A DNA stretch of 64,000 bases from Letharia columbiana (lineage: Eukaryota > Ascomycota > Lecanoromycetes > Lecanorales > Parmeliaceae): positions 1 through 64,000 of the forward strand of contig NW_023501167.1 of the NCBI RefSeq assembly GCF_014066305.1, written 5' to 3'. The notes under the pieces were generated by a model that saw only the letters and a program-made list of their open reading frames with translations, made no database searches and had not been told where the DNA came from. Numbering within the stretch: position 1 is the first letter of the stretch; each line of letters begins with the position of its first letter. Below are positions 46,610-57,669 of the stretch, one piece after another. The position numbers and the translations under genes were made by a program.

Positions 46610-48730
46610 ATGGCAGATTTCGTGACGTCTACAGCAACATCCAGCGCGACGGCAGCTTTGACAGACCGGCCCTCCAACTCCCACACCCCTGCCTCCGTCG
46701 CTTCCTCACCCAAGCTCCCAAGCGTTCCGCACGCTGTTGACTTCGCCACACCCCAAAGTGCTCGGAAACGCCGTCGCTCGTTCACAACCGCATCTGCCAC
46801 CGGCCCCGAAGCCAAGCTGTTAAGGGCGTCAATCACATCCAAGTCAGCGCTTTCCCCGGAGTATACTCCAAAGGCGCTCACAGGAGCTGCAGCTCTAGCA
46901 GACGAGCAAAGGCAAAGAGACAGGATTGAAGGTCGCCAAACAAGCCCCAATCCTGCGCGAAAGGCACTTGGATACTTCTCGGGACCGCAAAGGAGTGGCA
47001 TGAGCAGGTTACAGGATGCGCCGAACCAGGCATCTACCCTGAGCAAACCTCTCGCTGAGGTGGCTCCTTCCCCCAAATCAACTCTGACTGGGGGCTCAGT
47101 GGCTTCCAGTGAGGCTACAGCTCAGACGAGCCCGCGAAATACAGCAAGCTTCGCAACATCTGGCAGTACGGCCGCCCCTACAATCACTGCAAATGGTACC
47201 TCAGTGGCAAGTCCAGGTCAAATGGATGATGTCGCGGGCGAAGATGATGACGATGATGACGACGATGACGATGATGGACCGGGTCGAAGTGAGAATGGTC
47301 AAGGAAGGGACGATACTGGTGGTACGGATCCAGAAGAAGGCCGCTCCAATAAGGCTTTCACTTATCCTGGTCCAATGTTGGCCGCTCAAGCACACCGAAC
47401 GTCAAGCTTACCACAGTCTGGGTACGGTAGCGGTAGAGCCAACACCAGGTCTCCATCCACCAAGAGACACAAGTGTCCGTACTGCAGTACTGATTTTACC
47501 AGGCATCACAATCTGAAGAGCCACCTCCTTACTCATAGCCATGAAAAGCCCTACCAATGCGACACTTGTGAAGCACGATTTCGACGTTTACACGACTTGA
47601 AACGGCATACCAAGCTTCACACTGGCGAGAGGCCTCACGTCTGCCCTAAGTGTGATCGCAGCTTCGCTCGTGGCGACGCACTAGCAAGACACAACAAGGG
47701 CCAGGGTGGCTGTGCTGGGAGGAGGTCTAGCATGGGTAGTTTCGGTGGCGACGAGAAGCACGAAGAGAGAATGAGGGCTGGTGACGGAGACAGTATGCCT
47801 GGGATTATGTACACTGCCGAGGCCTCACATGAGCCTGAGCACATGGACGAAGACAATGATAGTCCTGGCGGGAGGAGCCTTCCTAGCATTCGAAAACACG
47901 ATGCTCCTCCTGATGAGCACCACGGACATGTATCTGAACACCAGACCATGTATCAATCACGACAGCCCAGTACCTATCCTCCTGTAGCTGCCCGGCAGCC
48001 TACAGGTGGCCTTTATCCGCCACCGAACGCAAGCCCTAGAGGCGGCTCCGGCCCACCAAGTACGCAGTCTTCGCTCGGCTTATCCTCATATCCACCTCCT
48101 CCTAGTTCTGGTATTTCGGCCGGATTCCAGGCTTCTGGCGCCAATGTTTTCGCCCAAGGCGGCATGACCGAGAGCCCAAAACCACTTTCACCGGCTGGCG
48201 TAACATCCCAGCAGCTGGGCCATCCAGATACCGGAATCCATCGCAACAGATCCCCAAGCCTAACGCAGCAATTCCAGCACACGCAATTCGGTAGACGCAC
48301 TACGGGTCACAACATATCGCCGCCAATGAGTTTGCCACCTCCAAACCCCACCGCGGGCCATCCCAATGCTCCTCAACTGCCCTCGCTGCCTGGTCTGAAC
48401 CCTCCGGAAACTAGGTATACTCTACACAGCCAAACCACAGGGCCGACTCAACCGCACGCCAGCGTACCCAATAGCCTCGCTGGACCTCCATCACATGGAC
48501 CGAACTCACCGAGCTATCCACCAGGTACTACGTCATCAGCAAACAACAGCCTTTCTAGCCACAGTACTGGGCCCCAAACCAGCTTTGACAGGCCTCACAA
48601 TCCTTATACCCAATCGAATGAACAGCTTTGGATTTATGCTCGAAGCCTAGAGGCCAAAATCGACCGATTGCAAGACGAAGTTGCTTCGTTGAAGAGTCGA
48701 CCGAGTGGAGGTGCTCACGACCATCACTAG
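46610..48730 (+). CDS. C2H2 zinc-finger transcription factor
   Basis: Intronless, 706 aa, ATG at 46610. Three tandem fingers lie at about 286-365: CPYCSTDFTRHHNLKSHLLTH, then CDTCEARFRRLHDLKRHTKLH with the TGERPH linker, then CPKCDRSFARGDALARH followed by NKGQGGC. A basic patch (SARKRRRSF) near residue 50 may be a nuclear signal. An unbroken run of eleven Asp sits near residue 210. The C-terminal half is Pro/Ser/Gly rich and ends in a short coiled coil, LWIYARSLEAKIDRLQDEVA, suggesting dimerisation. The finger set is of the fungal developmental or stress regulator kind, but I cannot assign an orthologue or target genes. Confidence 0.85.
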   Translation: MADFVTSTATSSATAALTDRPSNSHTPASVASSPKLPSVPHAVDFATPQSARKRRRSFTTASATGPEAKLLRASITSKSALSPEYTPKALTGAAALADEQRQRDRIEGRQTSPNPARKALGYFSGPQRSGMSRLQDAPNQASTLSKPLAEVAPSPKSTLTGGSVASSEATAQTSPRNTASFATSGSTAAPTITANGTSVASPGQMDDVAGEDDDDDDDDDDDGPGRSENGQGRDDTGGTDPEEGRSNKAFTYPGPMLAAQAHRTSSLPQSGYGSGRANTRSPSTKRHKCPYCSTDFTRHHNLKSHLLTHSHEKPYQCDTCEARFRRLHDLKRHTKLHTGERPHVCPKCDRSFARGDALARHNKGQGGCAGRRSSMGSFGGDEKHEERMRAGDGDSMPGIMYTAEASHEPEHMDEDNDSPGGRSLPSIRKHDAPPDEHHGHVSEHQTMYQSRQPSTYPPVAARQPTGGLYPPPNASPRGGSGPPSTQSSLGLSSYPPPPSSGISAGFQASGANVFAQGGMTESPKPLSPAGVTSQQLGHPDTGIHRNRSPSLTQQFQHTQFGRRTTGHNISPPMSLPPPNPTAGHPNAPQLPSLPGLNPPETRYTLHSQTTGPTQPHASVPNSLAGPPSHGPNSPSYPPGTTSSANNSLSSHSTGPQTSFDRPHNPYTQSNEQLWIYARSLEAKIDRLQDEVASLKSRPSGGAHDHH

Positions 48731-48737
48731 CGCACCT

Positions 48738-48761
48738 CATTGTCTGCCCGAGCAGACAATG
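48738..48761. other. Perfect 10-bp hairpin just after the zinc-finger stop codon
   Basis: cattgtctgc and its reverse complement gcagacaatg flank a four-base ccga loop. The hairpin begins 8 bases after the TAG, so it lies in the 3' UTR. Confidence 0.8.
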
Positions 48762-50184
48762 TGGGGGATAGACCACGACGTATTTGGATTCCAAGCCGTT
48801 CGAATTCCATTGTTCAATTATCTCCAATTTATCCATTTATCATAGCCGGCGGACAAATAGCATCAGCGAAGGGGAAAGGCGTCATCTGAGGAAGCCCAGC
48901 ACACGATAGAGGCTTCCGGCCAGCGACAAGCAACACAAGCCGGCTCGATTCAAGCATGGGTGGCGCATAGCAAATATGGTGGGAACGAGTGACGGCAATG
49001 CAACGGGGACTGGAATAGTGATAGTCCTTGGTCACATTGCCATTCCCATGCACCTTGTCTTTCTCACGATTCCCTGTTGGTCTTCTCTAGTAGTCGGTCA
49101 AAAAGCGGTGTTTAGCGGGTCTCATTGCGGCTGTTGTAGCTACCATTTCACATAGCTACTCTCTTGCATCATCGGAAAGAGTAGTATATTTATGGTGGCA
49201 CGACTGCACATGTGTATCATAGTTTCATGTTGTGTCGATAGGAAAAGGGCTGGTGCCTCTGTGCAAATGAAGCCTCGCGCTTAAAGCAGCTTACGAGCCG
49301 AAAAGCGATTGCCATTTTTCACAGAATTCAGAAACTGACCAATTGCATTTAGAGCGACTAAGAGGACGCAGTATCTGCATCGATGAAGCGCAGTACATCG
49401 ATATGAATCAGCCTGAGTTCGAGGGCTGAGACGAAGGTTATGGGAAGCGCCACCAAGGAGCACAGTTTGTTCACAGCACAGTCGCTGAGCCGCAATAAGT
49501 ATACCAAAGCCAACTCCAATGACCGGAACTCCATGCGGCTTCATCTCCACCACCCACGATCTTTGATTCTCTTGTTCTTCTATCAGCCTCGAGGAGCTGA
49601 ACGGAGGCCATGCACTCATGACTTAGGCTTCGCTGTTGCCGGCCCTGACCACGCGGCTACTGATTCAATCACACTTCCAATGGCCAATAACACGAGTGGG
49701 ATGGCAGTCAACAGGACTTCTATAACGCCACTTGCCGTTGGCCCATTCACGCTTTGACCGTTTAGAGGGACAGCCCCATATTGGCATCAGCGTAGCCGGC
49801 ACCACCACCTCAAGCTCCAGTTGACTCAGCTATATCCCGTTTTCCTGTGTCATCTCCTCCAATCAATTTCAAGCTGAATCTGGCGCGCTGCTAAGAGATG
49901 CTCAGCGGAGCTTTTAGAAGCTCGAAGAATGTGCTCTGAAGCCATAGAGGTGCGGCCACCTCGCCTTTTGATAAATTTGACTGGCGTTTGTCCTTTAACC
50001 GCCGTCAGAGGGGGCTGATACTTCTTCCATCTTTTCCCTTTGCTCACGTCTTCCTTCTTCAAGCAAGCTTGTTGCCTGAAATTTGAGTCAAATGCCCCGG
50101 TACAAAAGGTTCATGATGTTTCCAGTAGTACTCATTCCTGCAACAACCATCTCCTGTCGATCATTCGCTGTTCTTAGTTTGCTC
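48762..50184. other. Intergenic region, no gene recognised
   Basis: Competing open frames occur on both strands at 49281-49757, including a minus-strand hydrophobic stretch (VIEVLLTAIPLVLLAIGSVI). None has a motif or splice model I can support. Confidence 0.5.
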
Positions 50185-52300
50185 ATGTCGGATCCGGCCC
50201 GACTGCTTGGAACCTTACATCTGGACGATATGCCAGTCACTCGTTCTCAGACCCAATTCCCCCAGCAAAGGGCAGGACGATCTCCGCGAGGTCGGGCTCG
50301 AGGTCGCGGTCGTGGCCGTGGCCGTGGCCGCGCTCAACCTCCAGCACTAACTATAGCCCCTGTTTCGGGATACGCAGGTCTTCAGTAAGTCCACATTTCG
50401 TAGCAAGTTCTCCCTAATCGTGAATTGCGTTGTTAGACATGTTCCGCGAGTAGCAGGCTTAATCCCGAACCCAAGGATTCGTCCTATAGATTGGCTTTTA
50501 TCGCGAAGAAGTCAAGCTAACATTGGAATTTACAGGTATGATACCCAACACCTGTCTCCCAGCTCTACTCAGACAGCTGTTGAAGGTTTGGAGTCCATGT
50601 TCTCGGTCGATCTTGTACGACCATACGGAGATGGCAGAGATAGATATTATGCCTTCCAGCTAAGAATTCCAGTTGCAGTGCGAGTATGTACATTCCAGGG
50701 TGATTCCCCCAATCTGCACCACGGTTCGACTTCTCATATAGATGTTGCGCGCGAAAAGTCCCTCCTGCCCCTTAGCCCTTGCTAGACCGGTTTTATGGAC
50801 GTTGAAAAGGGCAAGGCTGACTCAGAAATGTCGGATTAGGTATACAATCCGGATAGTCAACGAATACTGCAAGACAGGGTCGAATGTTCTTGTCAGGGTT
50901 ATCGAATGTCACGAAGTGCATGTCCGCATCTATATGTGAGTCCAGCAACCCGGGCAGGCAAGCTGTCAAAGAAATGGTAGTCCGAGGCACCAAAACCCTC
51001 TCGTTTTCAACAACAATCTTAGGCATCAACCCGTGTTCATTTGTTGTTCAAGATCGAACTGCTCCACGAAGAGGATCTGTACCGTTTTGGCAGCCATCTT
51101 TTCGAGCATCTTGCCTGCCAGGTCCAAATTGTGACAATACTATACTGACAGATGTAGTGGCTCTTTGGACGCTTTCATGCCATCTTGAGCGAAGACCAGC
51201 AAGTAGCCAGCTCGGAAAATTCCACACAAATAGAAGTGACTTCTCGCTTGAGTGAGCTGTACCCTCTCATTGAGGAACGGCATGTTTCCTTACCCATGAG
51301 TCTCAACAACGTTGAAGGGGACGACGAAGAAGAACTCACGAAAATAGACAGTCTATGTGATATTCTCTCAAGCTTTGATGAGGGTCGCACCCCAAGCGAG
51401 TACAAGCGCGATGTTGTAGACAACCAGCAGCCACCAATGTCTTTCGACGACATCTTCGTTCCAGGAGATATCTCCCGAACGATCTATCGGCTTGCAATCT
51501 ATGATGAAGCCTTCTATCAGTACCTGCGGCAGGTGGTACCACCCGACGTGTGTGCCAGGCAGTACTATAATAAGCAGCGTCAGAGAGCGAGGCTTGCGGT
51601 TCAATGCCTTGGCCATTATGGTCGGAGTGGACCTCAAACCGGACACGCAAGGAACAATAGTAACCGCCCTTCCCGAATTTCATCTTCCCCTTTCATACCA
51701 CTTCTTGAGTCTGAAGACAATTTTGAGGAATAGGGACACGTGTTTTGCCCTTCGAACAAGTCCTTAAACTGAAAGTCTGTTTCAAAAGCAGAATGCTGAA
51801 TCCTAACTGTTGTAGTACCAGAACAGTGGAGGGATATGGATGTCCCTAAATGCGCACGCACTCTTCGTTTGCTCGTGCACCAGATGTGTGAAGACCGCGA
51901 GAGAAGAACCACGAATGCTCCTCTCGACATGGGGGCAGTATATCTCCTGGCTGAGACCCTCACTGACCTCGTAGAAGAGGTCTGCTTCCACAACCGAGAC
52001 ATCTACGAGGGAAGCAGCTGGAACAGAAATCAAGAGCCCAATGAACCTGAAAGAGAACGCAATTTGTACGCTTACCTGATCGGAAATCCTCCGTTCAATC
52101 CATCACTCCTTCTCTGGATGAGAGACCACTTCATCATTGACCGACTGCGAGCCTTCCCCGCCGACGTAGGGAGGTCCCTTTCCGAGCGTCTGACCACCAT
52201 CAAGGAGAATATTGATGAATGGGATGCTGATGATATGCCTGCGTCTCGAGCATATGCCGGCAGGATTGAGGACATGTTGCACGAGTACGATACTACCTAG
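50185..52300 (+). CDS. Unrecognised multi-exon gene with a Gly-Arg repeat near its N-terminus
   Basis: The approximate model begins at ATG 50185 (an in-frame ATG at 50092 is also possible). Exon 1 to 50384 encodes MPVTRSQTQFPQQR followed by SPRGRARGRGRGRGRGRAQP, an RGR-type repeat that suggests RNA or nucleic-acid binding. A 52-nt intron leads to exon 2 from 50437 (HVPRVAGLIPNPRIRPIDWL, then VDLVRPYGDGRDRYYAFQLR). Splicing between about 50684 and 51185 is unresolved. Later coding parts are 51185-51620 (PPMSFDDIFVPGDISRTIYR) and, after a 195-nt intron, 51816-52300 (VPEQWRDMDVPKCARTLRLL and on to a stop). I recognise no family. The parts may belong to two genes, or the locus may be partly decayed. 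Confidence 0.45.
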
Positions 52301-52834
52301 AACCGATGAACCTCGATCTTCTTCCGCTCAACCGCGGCGCGCATAGGACAGACCTGGATCGACGACTCTGATCCTCTTGTGAGAAGGGTTTCACATGTTG
52401 CAGTAACTGCTGTTGATTGCATTCCCTCTTCCAGCGATCTGCGCGCCTGAGGGAAGGCAACCCACGATGGGTTTGAATAAGAAACCAGTCTCTAACATCT
52501 TGTTGCGTTTCCTGGCACTACGTTTTTGGGTCCTCGGTTGTGTGTATTTTCACTCGTTCCTCTACCATTACCGAACAAAAAGTCCATATGTCGGGCCCGG
52601 AGATACATAGAGAAGGATGGCCTCAGTTTCGAGCACACTTGACTGTTCTATGGGCTGGTCCCACTTATAGATTATTCATAGCCAGGTTTTTGGTAGATTT
52701 TGAGCAAATCTCAACGTTCCAGTGTCTTGGGCCAGCGAAATAATACAAGCAGATCTCCCAGGACTCCCTCTTCCATCCTCAAATTCCCCAAACCCCAGAG
52801 CGTACTCAACCACACTCGACTTACGAAATCAAAC
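52301..52834. other. Intergenic region
   Basis: No recognisable coding sequence. It ends at the ATG of the small acylation-motif ORF. Confidence 0.45.
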
Positions 52835-53116
52835 ATGGGACAACACATGTCCTGCCTTTCCCGTGGCAGAGGGCGCTCCACGAAACGAAGCAAGCCACGT
52901 AAATCCTATACGCCCGCGGCCAAAGCCCAAGCATATCGCAACGCTCCCGCACAATCTACCACCACATGGACGGCAAGTCCATCCGGTGCTTCCGCTACGC
53001 ACTCATTCACTTATCTCAATCCTGATCCTGTCTCTATGTGCACGGCTGCAAGTGTCAATCTGGGCATGGGTATTGGATTCGCAACTAGTACTGACTGCTT
53101 TGATGCCGGAGCGTGA
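52835..53116 (+). CDS. Small protein with predicted N-terminal myristoylation/palmitoylation signal
   Basis: 93 codons. The frame is open from a TTG at 52700, but the first ATG is 52835. The start MGQHMSC fits the N-myristoylation rule (Gly2, small residue Ser6) with Cys7 available for palmitoylation, followed by a basic patch, RGRGRSTKRSKPRKS. That is the layout of SH4-like membrane anchors. The remainder (TTTWTASPSGASATHSFTYL and on) is Ser/Thr/Ala rich with no motif I know. The ORF could be spurious, because it is short and lies between an unrecognised gene and the ADH 3' end. Stop codon tga at 53114. Confidence 0.4.
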   Translation: MGQHMSCLSRGRGRSTKRSKPRKSYTPAAKAQAYRNAPAQSTTTWTASPSGASATHSFTYLNPDPVSMCTAASVNLGMGIGFATSTDCFDAGA

Positions 53117-53315
53117 ATTGCGATATCAGTGGCACAGACATGTCCTGTTGTTGAGTAACAACCCCAAACTAATGCCTTATGTCAAAAATACCACGCGGAC
53201 GGATACACATTCTACACATGAAATGGTTCAGTTGTATCAATCGCAGTTCACACACTGTGAACCTGAAGATGATTCTTTACCTAAGACACAAACAGTATCG
53301 GCATAGTGCAAAGGT

Positions 53316-54893
53316 CTATTGTAAATCCAAGACCACTCGACCAATCAGTTTCCCGTCCTTCATTTCCTGGAACACCTACATTTCCTCCAGTCAGCAAGCC
53401 TGTCGAGGAAATGTCAGTACGGGCTCTCGCCACTCACCTCCATCAGGTTTTCCATCTTCTCCGTCCTGTAATGCGCTTTTACAATCCCCCTCGCTGCGAA
53501 GTCTAGACACTCGATTGCGTCCCGCCTGGTCCCCACTGCGACGGCGCAAATGTTTGCCTGCTTGAACACGAGTGCCTGCGGAAAACTCTTCGCTATTGGT
53601 TGAGGCGCTCCTTCAGGCATGCCAATGCAGACAAGAGTACCGTCAAATCGCAAGAAATCCAACGCCTGCGCATAAGCCTTGTTGCTCGCCGTGCACACGA
53701 GCACGGCGCTTGCTCCAAGGCCACCTGTCAATTTCAGGACTTCTTCCACGATAGATGTGTCGTCGTGCGCAGTTACGTCAATGAAGTGTTCGGCGCCGCA
53801 GTTCATGACGACCTGCTTCTTGGAGGGGGCGTCAATGCCAATGACGCGAAGAGCCATTCCGCCAGCCGCGAGTTGACAAGCAATATGACCAAGGCCACCA
53901 CCGGCGCCGGAGATGACGACCCATTCGCCGGACCTGGCTTTGGATTTGCGCAAGCCGGCATAGGTGGTCACGCCAGCACACAGCATAGGCTTTAAGATTG
54001 TCAGCACTGGACGCGTGCAACCAAGTCAGACGCACGTTGCCTCTCAGTTCATACTTACAGCAGCATCGGCGGATGGTAGGTTATCTGGGATTGCAGTAAC
54101 ATAGCTACATGCAAAATTTGTCAGAATATTTTGTGTTATGCAACACTTTAGATGGGTGGTGAGAGCTTACTTGATAGGGCCAATGCAGTACTGCTGAAAA
54201 CTACAAACACCTTCTTGTCAAAGGGCACATTTGGAGAACTCCTGGACCAGGTGGGGAGCTTACGTGCCAGGAGTGTAATATCCACTAACCTTTGCCTTTG
54301 GGCAAAGAGCTTCAGAACCACCCAAACACTGAGCTGTAGCTATCGTCAGCCTTGAAGCACCAGGTGCGTATCTCACCTGTTGCAAAGGGTGGAGCGCTCC
54401 CCATCCCAGCCTTTACTCACGACAACTCCCGCAGGTCCCAGATACCCACTTCACGCCGACACGATCTCCGACCTTAACAGTCGAGCTTTCGCTGCCGGGG
54501 CCCAGCTTTACCACTTTACCTACGCCTTCGTGACCCCCGACCTGGCCTGCCTGGGTTGGATATGGGAGGGAGGCCCACTAGAAAGCACATGAGTCCCCGG
54601 CTTTTGGGGGGATAAAAGATGCGAGGCAGGCAAAAGGGAGTGATAGGATAGGCCTACTGAGTTCTCCATGACACCCAGATCAGAGTGGCAGACTCCCGAA
54701 TGAGTGCTTGAGCCGGGAGTCAACACGGAAATGTGTCCCTTGTCCGAGGGTCTTGAGGCGAGACAGGTACATACAGGTTGATCAAGACTTCACCAGGCCC
54801 GGGCTCAGGCGTCTCTCGAGTCTCGATCTTGGTAGAAATCTTTCCGGGTTCATCGTAAACGCAAGCCTTGTACTGCTTGGGTATTTCCGACAT
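53316..54893 (-). CDS. Zinc-dependent alcohol dehydrogenase (ADH1-like, MDR family)
   Basis: Eight exons: complement(53316..53375, 53438..53989, 54059..54104, 54171..54200, 54264..54333, 54421..54577, 54658..54706, 54775..54893), 360 aa, all phases closing. Catalytic zinc ligands lie in GVCHSDLG (Cys) and GGHEGVG (His-Glu). The four structural-zinc cysteines are GTCGSCPQCLGGSEALC, assembled correctly by the splice at 54421/54333. VSGYYTPGTFQQYCIG and YVTAIPDNLPSADAAPMLCAG precede the NAD-binding VVISGAGGGLGHIACQLA and GIDAPSKK. It interconverts alcohols and aldehydes with NAD(H), in the cytosol. Exons of 30, 46 and 49 nt are unusually small. The N-terminus MSEIPKQYKACVYDEPGK starts at the only suitable ATG. 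Confidence 0.93.
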
Positions 54894-56076
54894 TTGGAAT
54901 CAGGGTACACGCAGAGAAGGCGTTGCAGAAGGTCAAGATGTGATTGAATCAGAGAGCTATGAGAGAGAGGTGTGTTGCCAAATCCGATGCATGAGAAGTA
55001 AAAGGAAGACAAAGAGAGAGAGGGAGGGGAGGAAAGGAAGAGACAGAGAGAGAGTGTGTGTGTGGGTCAATTGGAGAGACCGGTATGGTAGGTAGCTAAG
55101 GGTGCGGGGCTCCGAGGAAGACCTCCCCATCTTACCAGGTCAGAGAAGACCGAGCCAGACCGAGCAAAATGTACTAGTAATTACATAGATAAGTACCTTA
55201 GGTAGTAGGTACATGTAGTAGGTTAGAGTGATGGAGTGGTGGAGTGGTGGAGTACTAGTACTCTGCGTCATCTTCAGAAACATTAACCGGAGATAGCAAT
55301 AGATAGCCTCCTCATGCAGATGGAATCGTGTACTGGTACCGGTTCACATGCAAACCTTACCTTATTTCCTCAAAAGGCCCACATGGCCCACATGGCCCAC
55401 ACCACCACCACCCCAGGTGCCCCACTTCCCTCCCACCAAACTCTCTCCTGGGTGTGGGGAATGCACCTACATACTGCCTACTGCCCACTGCCTACCTTAC
55501 TGACCCTAAGCGCTTACGCGCTACCTATGTGTGGGGAAAAGACAGGAATATGAAATTCCTGGTTGTTGAGGTGCGGTAAGATGTTGTGATGCTAGCACTG
55601 ACAGAAAGTACACTACTCGCGCCATGCATGATCGCATCTTCCCCCAATAGTTGTCATCATCAGAAGTAATGATTAGCAATTGACATGTTTCAGAAAGCCC
55701 TAATTCGAATTCCACGGCCCCCCTAGCAATTGTGAAGCAAGACCATGTGCACCCTCTGAAACGCTGACACACTGCGTCCTCCCATGCATCGGGCCGATAA
55801 TGTGCGTCCAAGCGGACCCAGTAATGACCGTGGTGAGCAACAAAGACAACGACTCCGTGCGGAATGCCGGCCTTTGCCAGGAGTCTTATTTCGCTGGTAG
55901 CAATGAATCATCAGCAGGTGCACAAGTGATTACCCTGTCAATGGTACGCTGGTGCTTTTCCGAGTAACCCATTTGAGGACAGCCTTGAGAAGCGTGACCG
56001 TATATACTGATGCTGTCTCGTCCGTGCTTGTAGCTGGACGGCTCCGACTGTATATTGATGCGGTTGCCGTTGGGGT
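54894..56076. other. Intergenic region with simple repeats
   Basis: Upstream of ADH: a purine (GA) microsatellite with a short (tg) run at about 55008-55063, tggagtggtggagtgg near 55231-55251, and repeated cccacatggcccacatgg near 55377-55400. No coding sequence is supported. Confidence 0.6.
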
Positions 56077-56852
56077 CTAGTCCATGTAGAAGTCGCCCTT
56101 CAAGATTCTTTCCTGGAAATGATCCGGCTTTCTGGGAGACTTCGGCATCTCCTTGACCGGCTGCTCGGGAGCTGACACACTGGCAGCCTTTTGATGATTC
56201 GAAGGACCCGTCGCTGGAGCAGGAGGTGCTTGGCTGTTGATTGAAGCTGATCGTTCAGCCCTATTCTTGATCTGCTCAGGCCAATTGAACCCTTCGCCTA
56301 AACCCGAAGAGAGCACAGGTTAGCTTATAGAACCCAACGTTTGACTACATCTGAGTGGCTTGAACACACACCTCGTCCTTTAACAGACGGGGCAGAAGAC
56401 GCATTGGTGGAAGCTCTACCGTTGGCGTTACCTGTTCCCCCCGTTCTGACATCTCGAAGCGCCTTCGCACCGAAGCTCATCCTTCGAGCAAATGGCGACG
56501 TGGGCGATGTGTTTGGTTCTGCATCCCCTTCTTCAACGGCGCTTTCATTGATGGAAGTAGAGGGTGAGCTGCCGCTTCCGATGCTGCTCTGCCGGTTCCT
56601 CATGTTGGTGAAAGCTGACGTCTGGGTCGGAGATCCTGCCAGGCCTAGTGAAGCGATGGATGTACGACGACGTTGTTGAGCCTGGGCATTGGCAGCTGCA
56701 GTTGCAATGGGACCAGGATAGGCGGGGGTGCCATTGCCGTTGGGAGGAGAACGACCGAAGAGCTCGGAGAGCTTCTGGCCTGGTGAGAAGGAAGCTCGTC
56801 GGTCGGTAGTTGCAGTAGGTGTTGGTGGTGGTGAGTTCTCGTTTTTAGACAT
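56077..56852 (-). CDS. Ser/Pro-rich conserved fungal protein of unknown function
   Basis: Exons complement(56077..56297, 56372..56852), 233 aa. The frame opens at a TTG at 56861, but the ATG is 56852. The protein is mostly disordered, with islands that look conserved: RRASFSPGQKLSELFGR, YPGPIATAAANAQAQQRRRT, SIASLGLAGSPTQTSAF, SPFARRMSFGAKALRDVRTG and, after the splice, GEGFNWPEQIKNRAERSAS. The C-terminus ends PDHFQERILKGDFYMD. The RRxS contexts (RRAS, RRTS, RRMS) fit basophilic kinase sites such as PKA. I recall related proteins in many Pezizomycotina but no function. Confidence 0.8.
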
Positions 56853-57669
56853 TTGGATCAATGTTGGAGTCGACGTATCGATGAAGCGCTCAAGACAGCT
56901 GTCAACTTAAGGGACACTGGACAGTTTCTTTGTTTGCTTGATCTCACAGCTAGGCGGAATTGCGGGGAACGGATGGAATGAAGTCGAATTGTCACCTTTC
57001 TTGTGGACGTAGCTCTTAGCTTCATTCAAGGATGCTGGAGAGGACGAGTTGAAAAGGGAGAGTTGCGTCGGGTTACCACTGAGGTTGAAGCAAGGAGTGA
57101 TGGATTTGATGATCGCCGATCTGTTTTGCGGGGAAAAGAAGCTCCCCGCAGAGCTTGAGAATTAGCGTGTAACGGCTCGAATTACTTTGGGGTACATTAG
57201 TGTTGGTGGATTGTTCAATGCAGAGGAGGGTCCTCTGGAGAGCAGAGTGCTTTGTCTTTCGATTACCTCCACACTCGACATAATTAATAGCTGGAGATTC
57301 TATGGTCACAAAGAATGTCCATCTGGGTGCCATTCTGACAGTCGAAAAACGGCGTCAATGCAGTAAGATTGGCAGTGCAAACTGGAAACGTGGTGATCGG
57401 TGATTATAACGGTCCAGCATATCATAGGTCTGAAAGTTCTCTTTCGACAACGAACCAGGCGCTAGCTGCCTCCAAATTGTACGCGAGCAAGCGGCAATCC
57501 AAGAAAAATTAACAAAGCCGCCCACGTAAAAGATACTTTAGGTATGGATAATTCTTCCCTGTTCATTATTCATGAGTTGTCAGACATGTCTCAAGAGTTC
57601 AATGCTAACTCCGAAATCATCCAGTTTTGATCATGAATATCTGCGAGGAGTCAGCTAATTGAAGTCCCA
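56853..57669. other. Intergenic region
   Basis: Upstream of the Ser/Pro-rich gene and downstream of PXR1. An 86-codon minus-strand frame at 57073-57333 has an ATG but no recognisable content, and I do not call it. Confidence 0.5.

Noticed and set aside
49281..49757. Overlapping frames on both strands, one with a hydrophobic segment
   Set aside because: Neither has a family match or splice support, and they are antiparallel shadows of each other.
57583..57597. 15-base match (acatgtctcaagagt) to an exporter intron at 25593, considered as a stray introner copy
   Set aside because: A few 15-base matches are expected by chance in 64 kb, and no intron or further similarity surrounds it.
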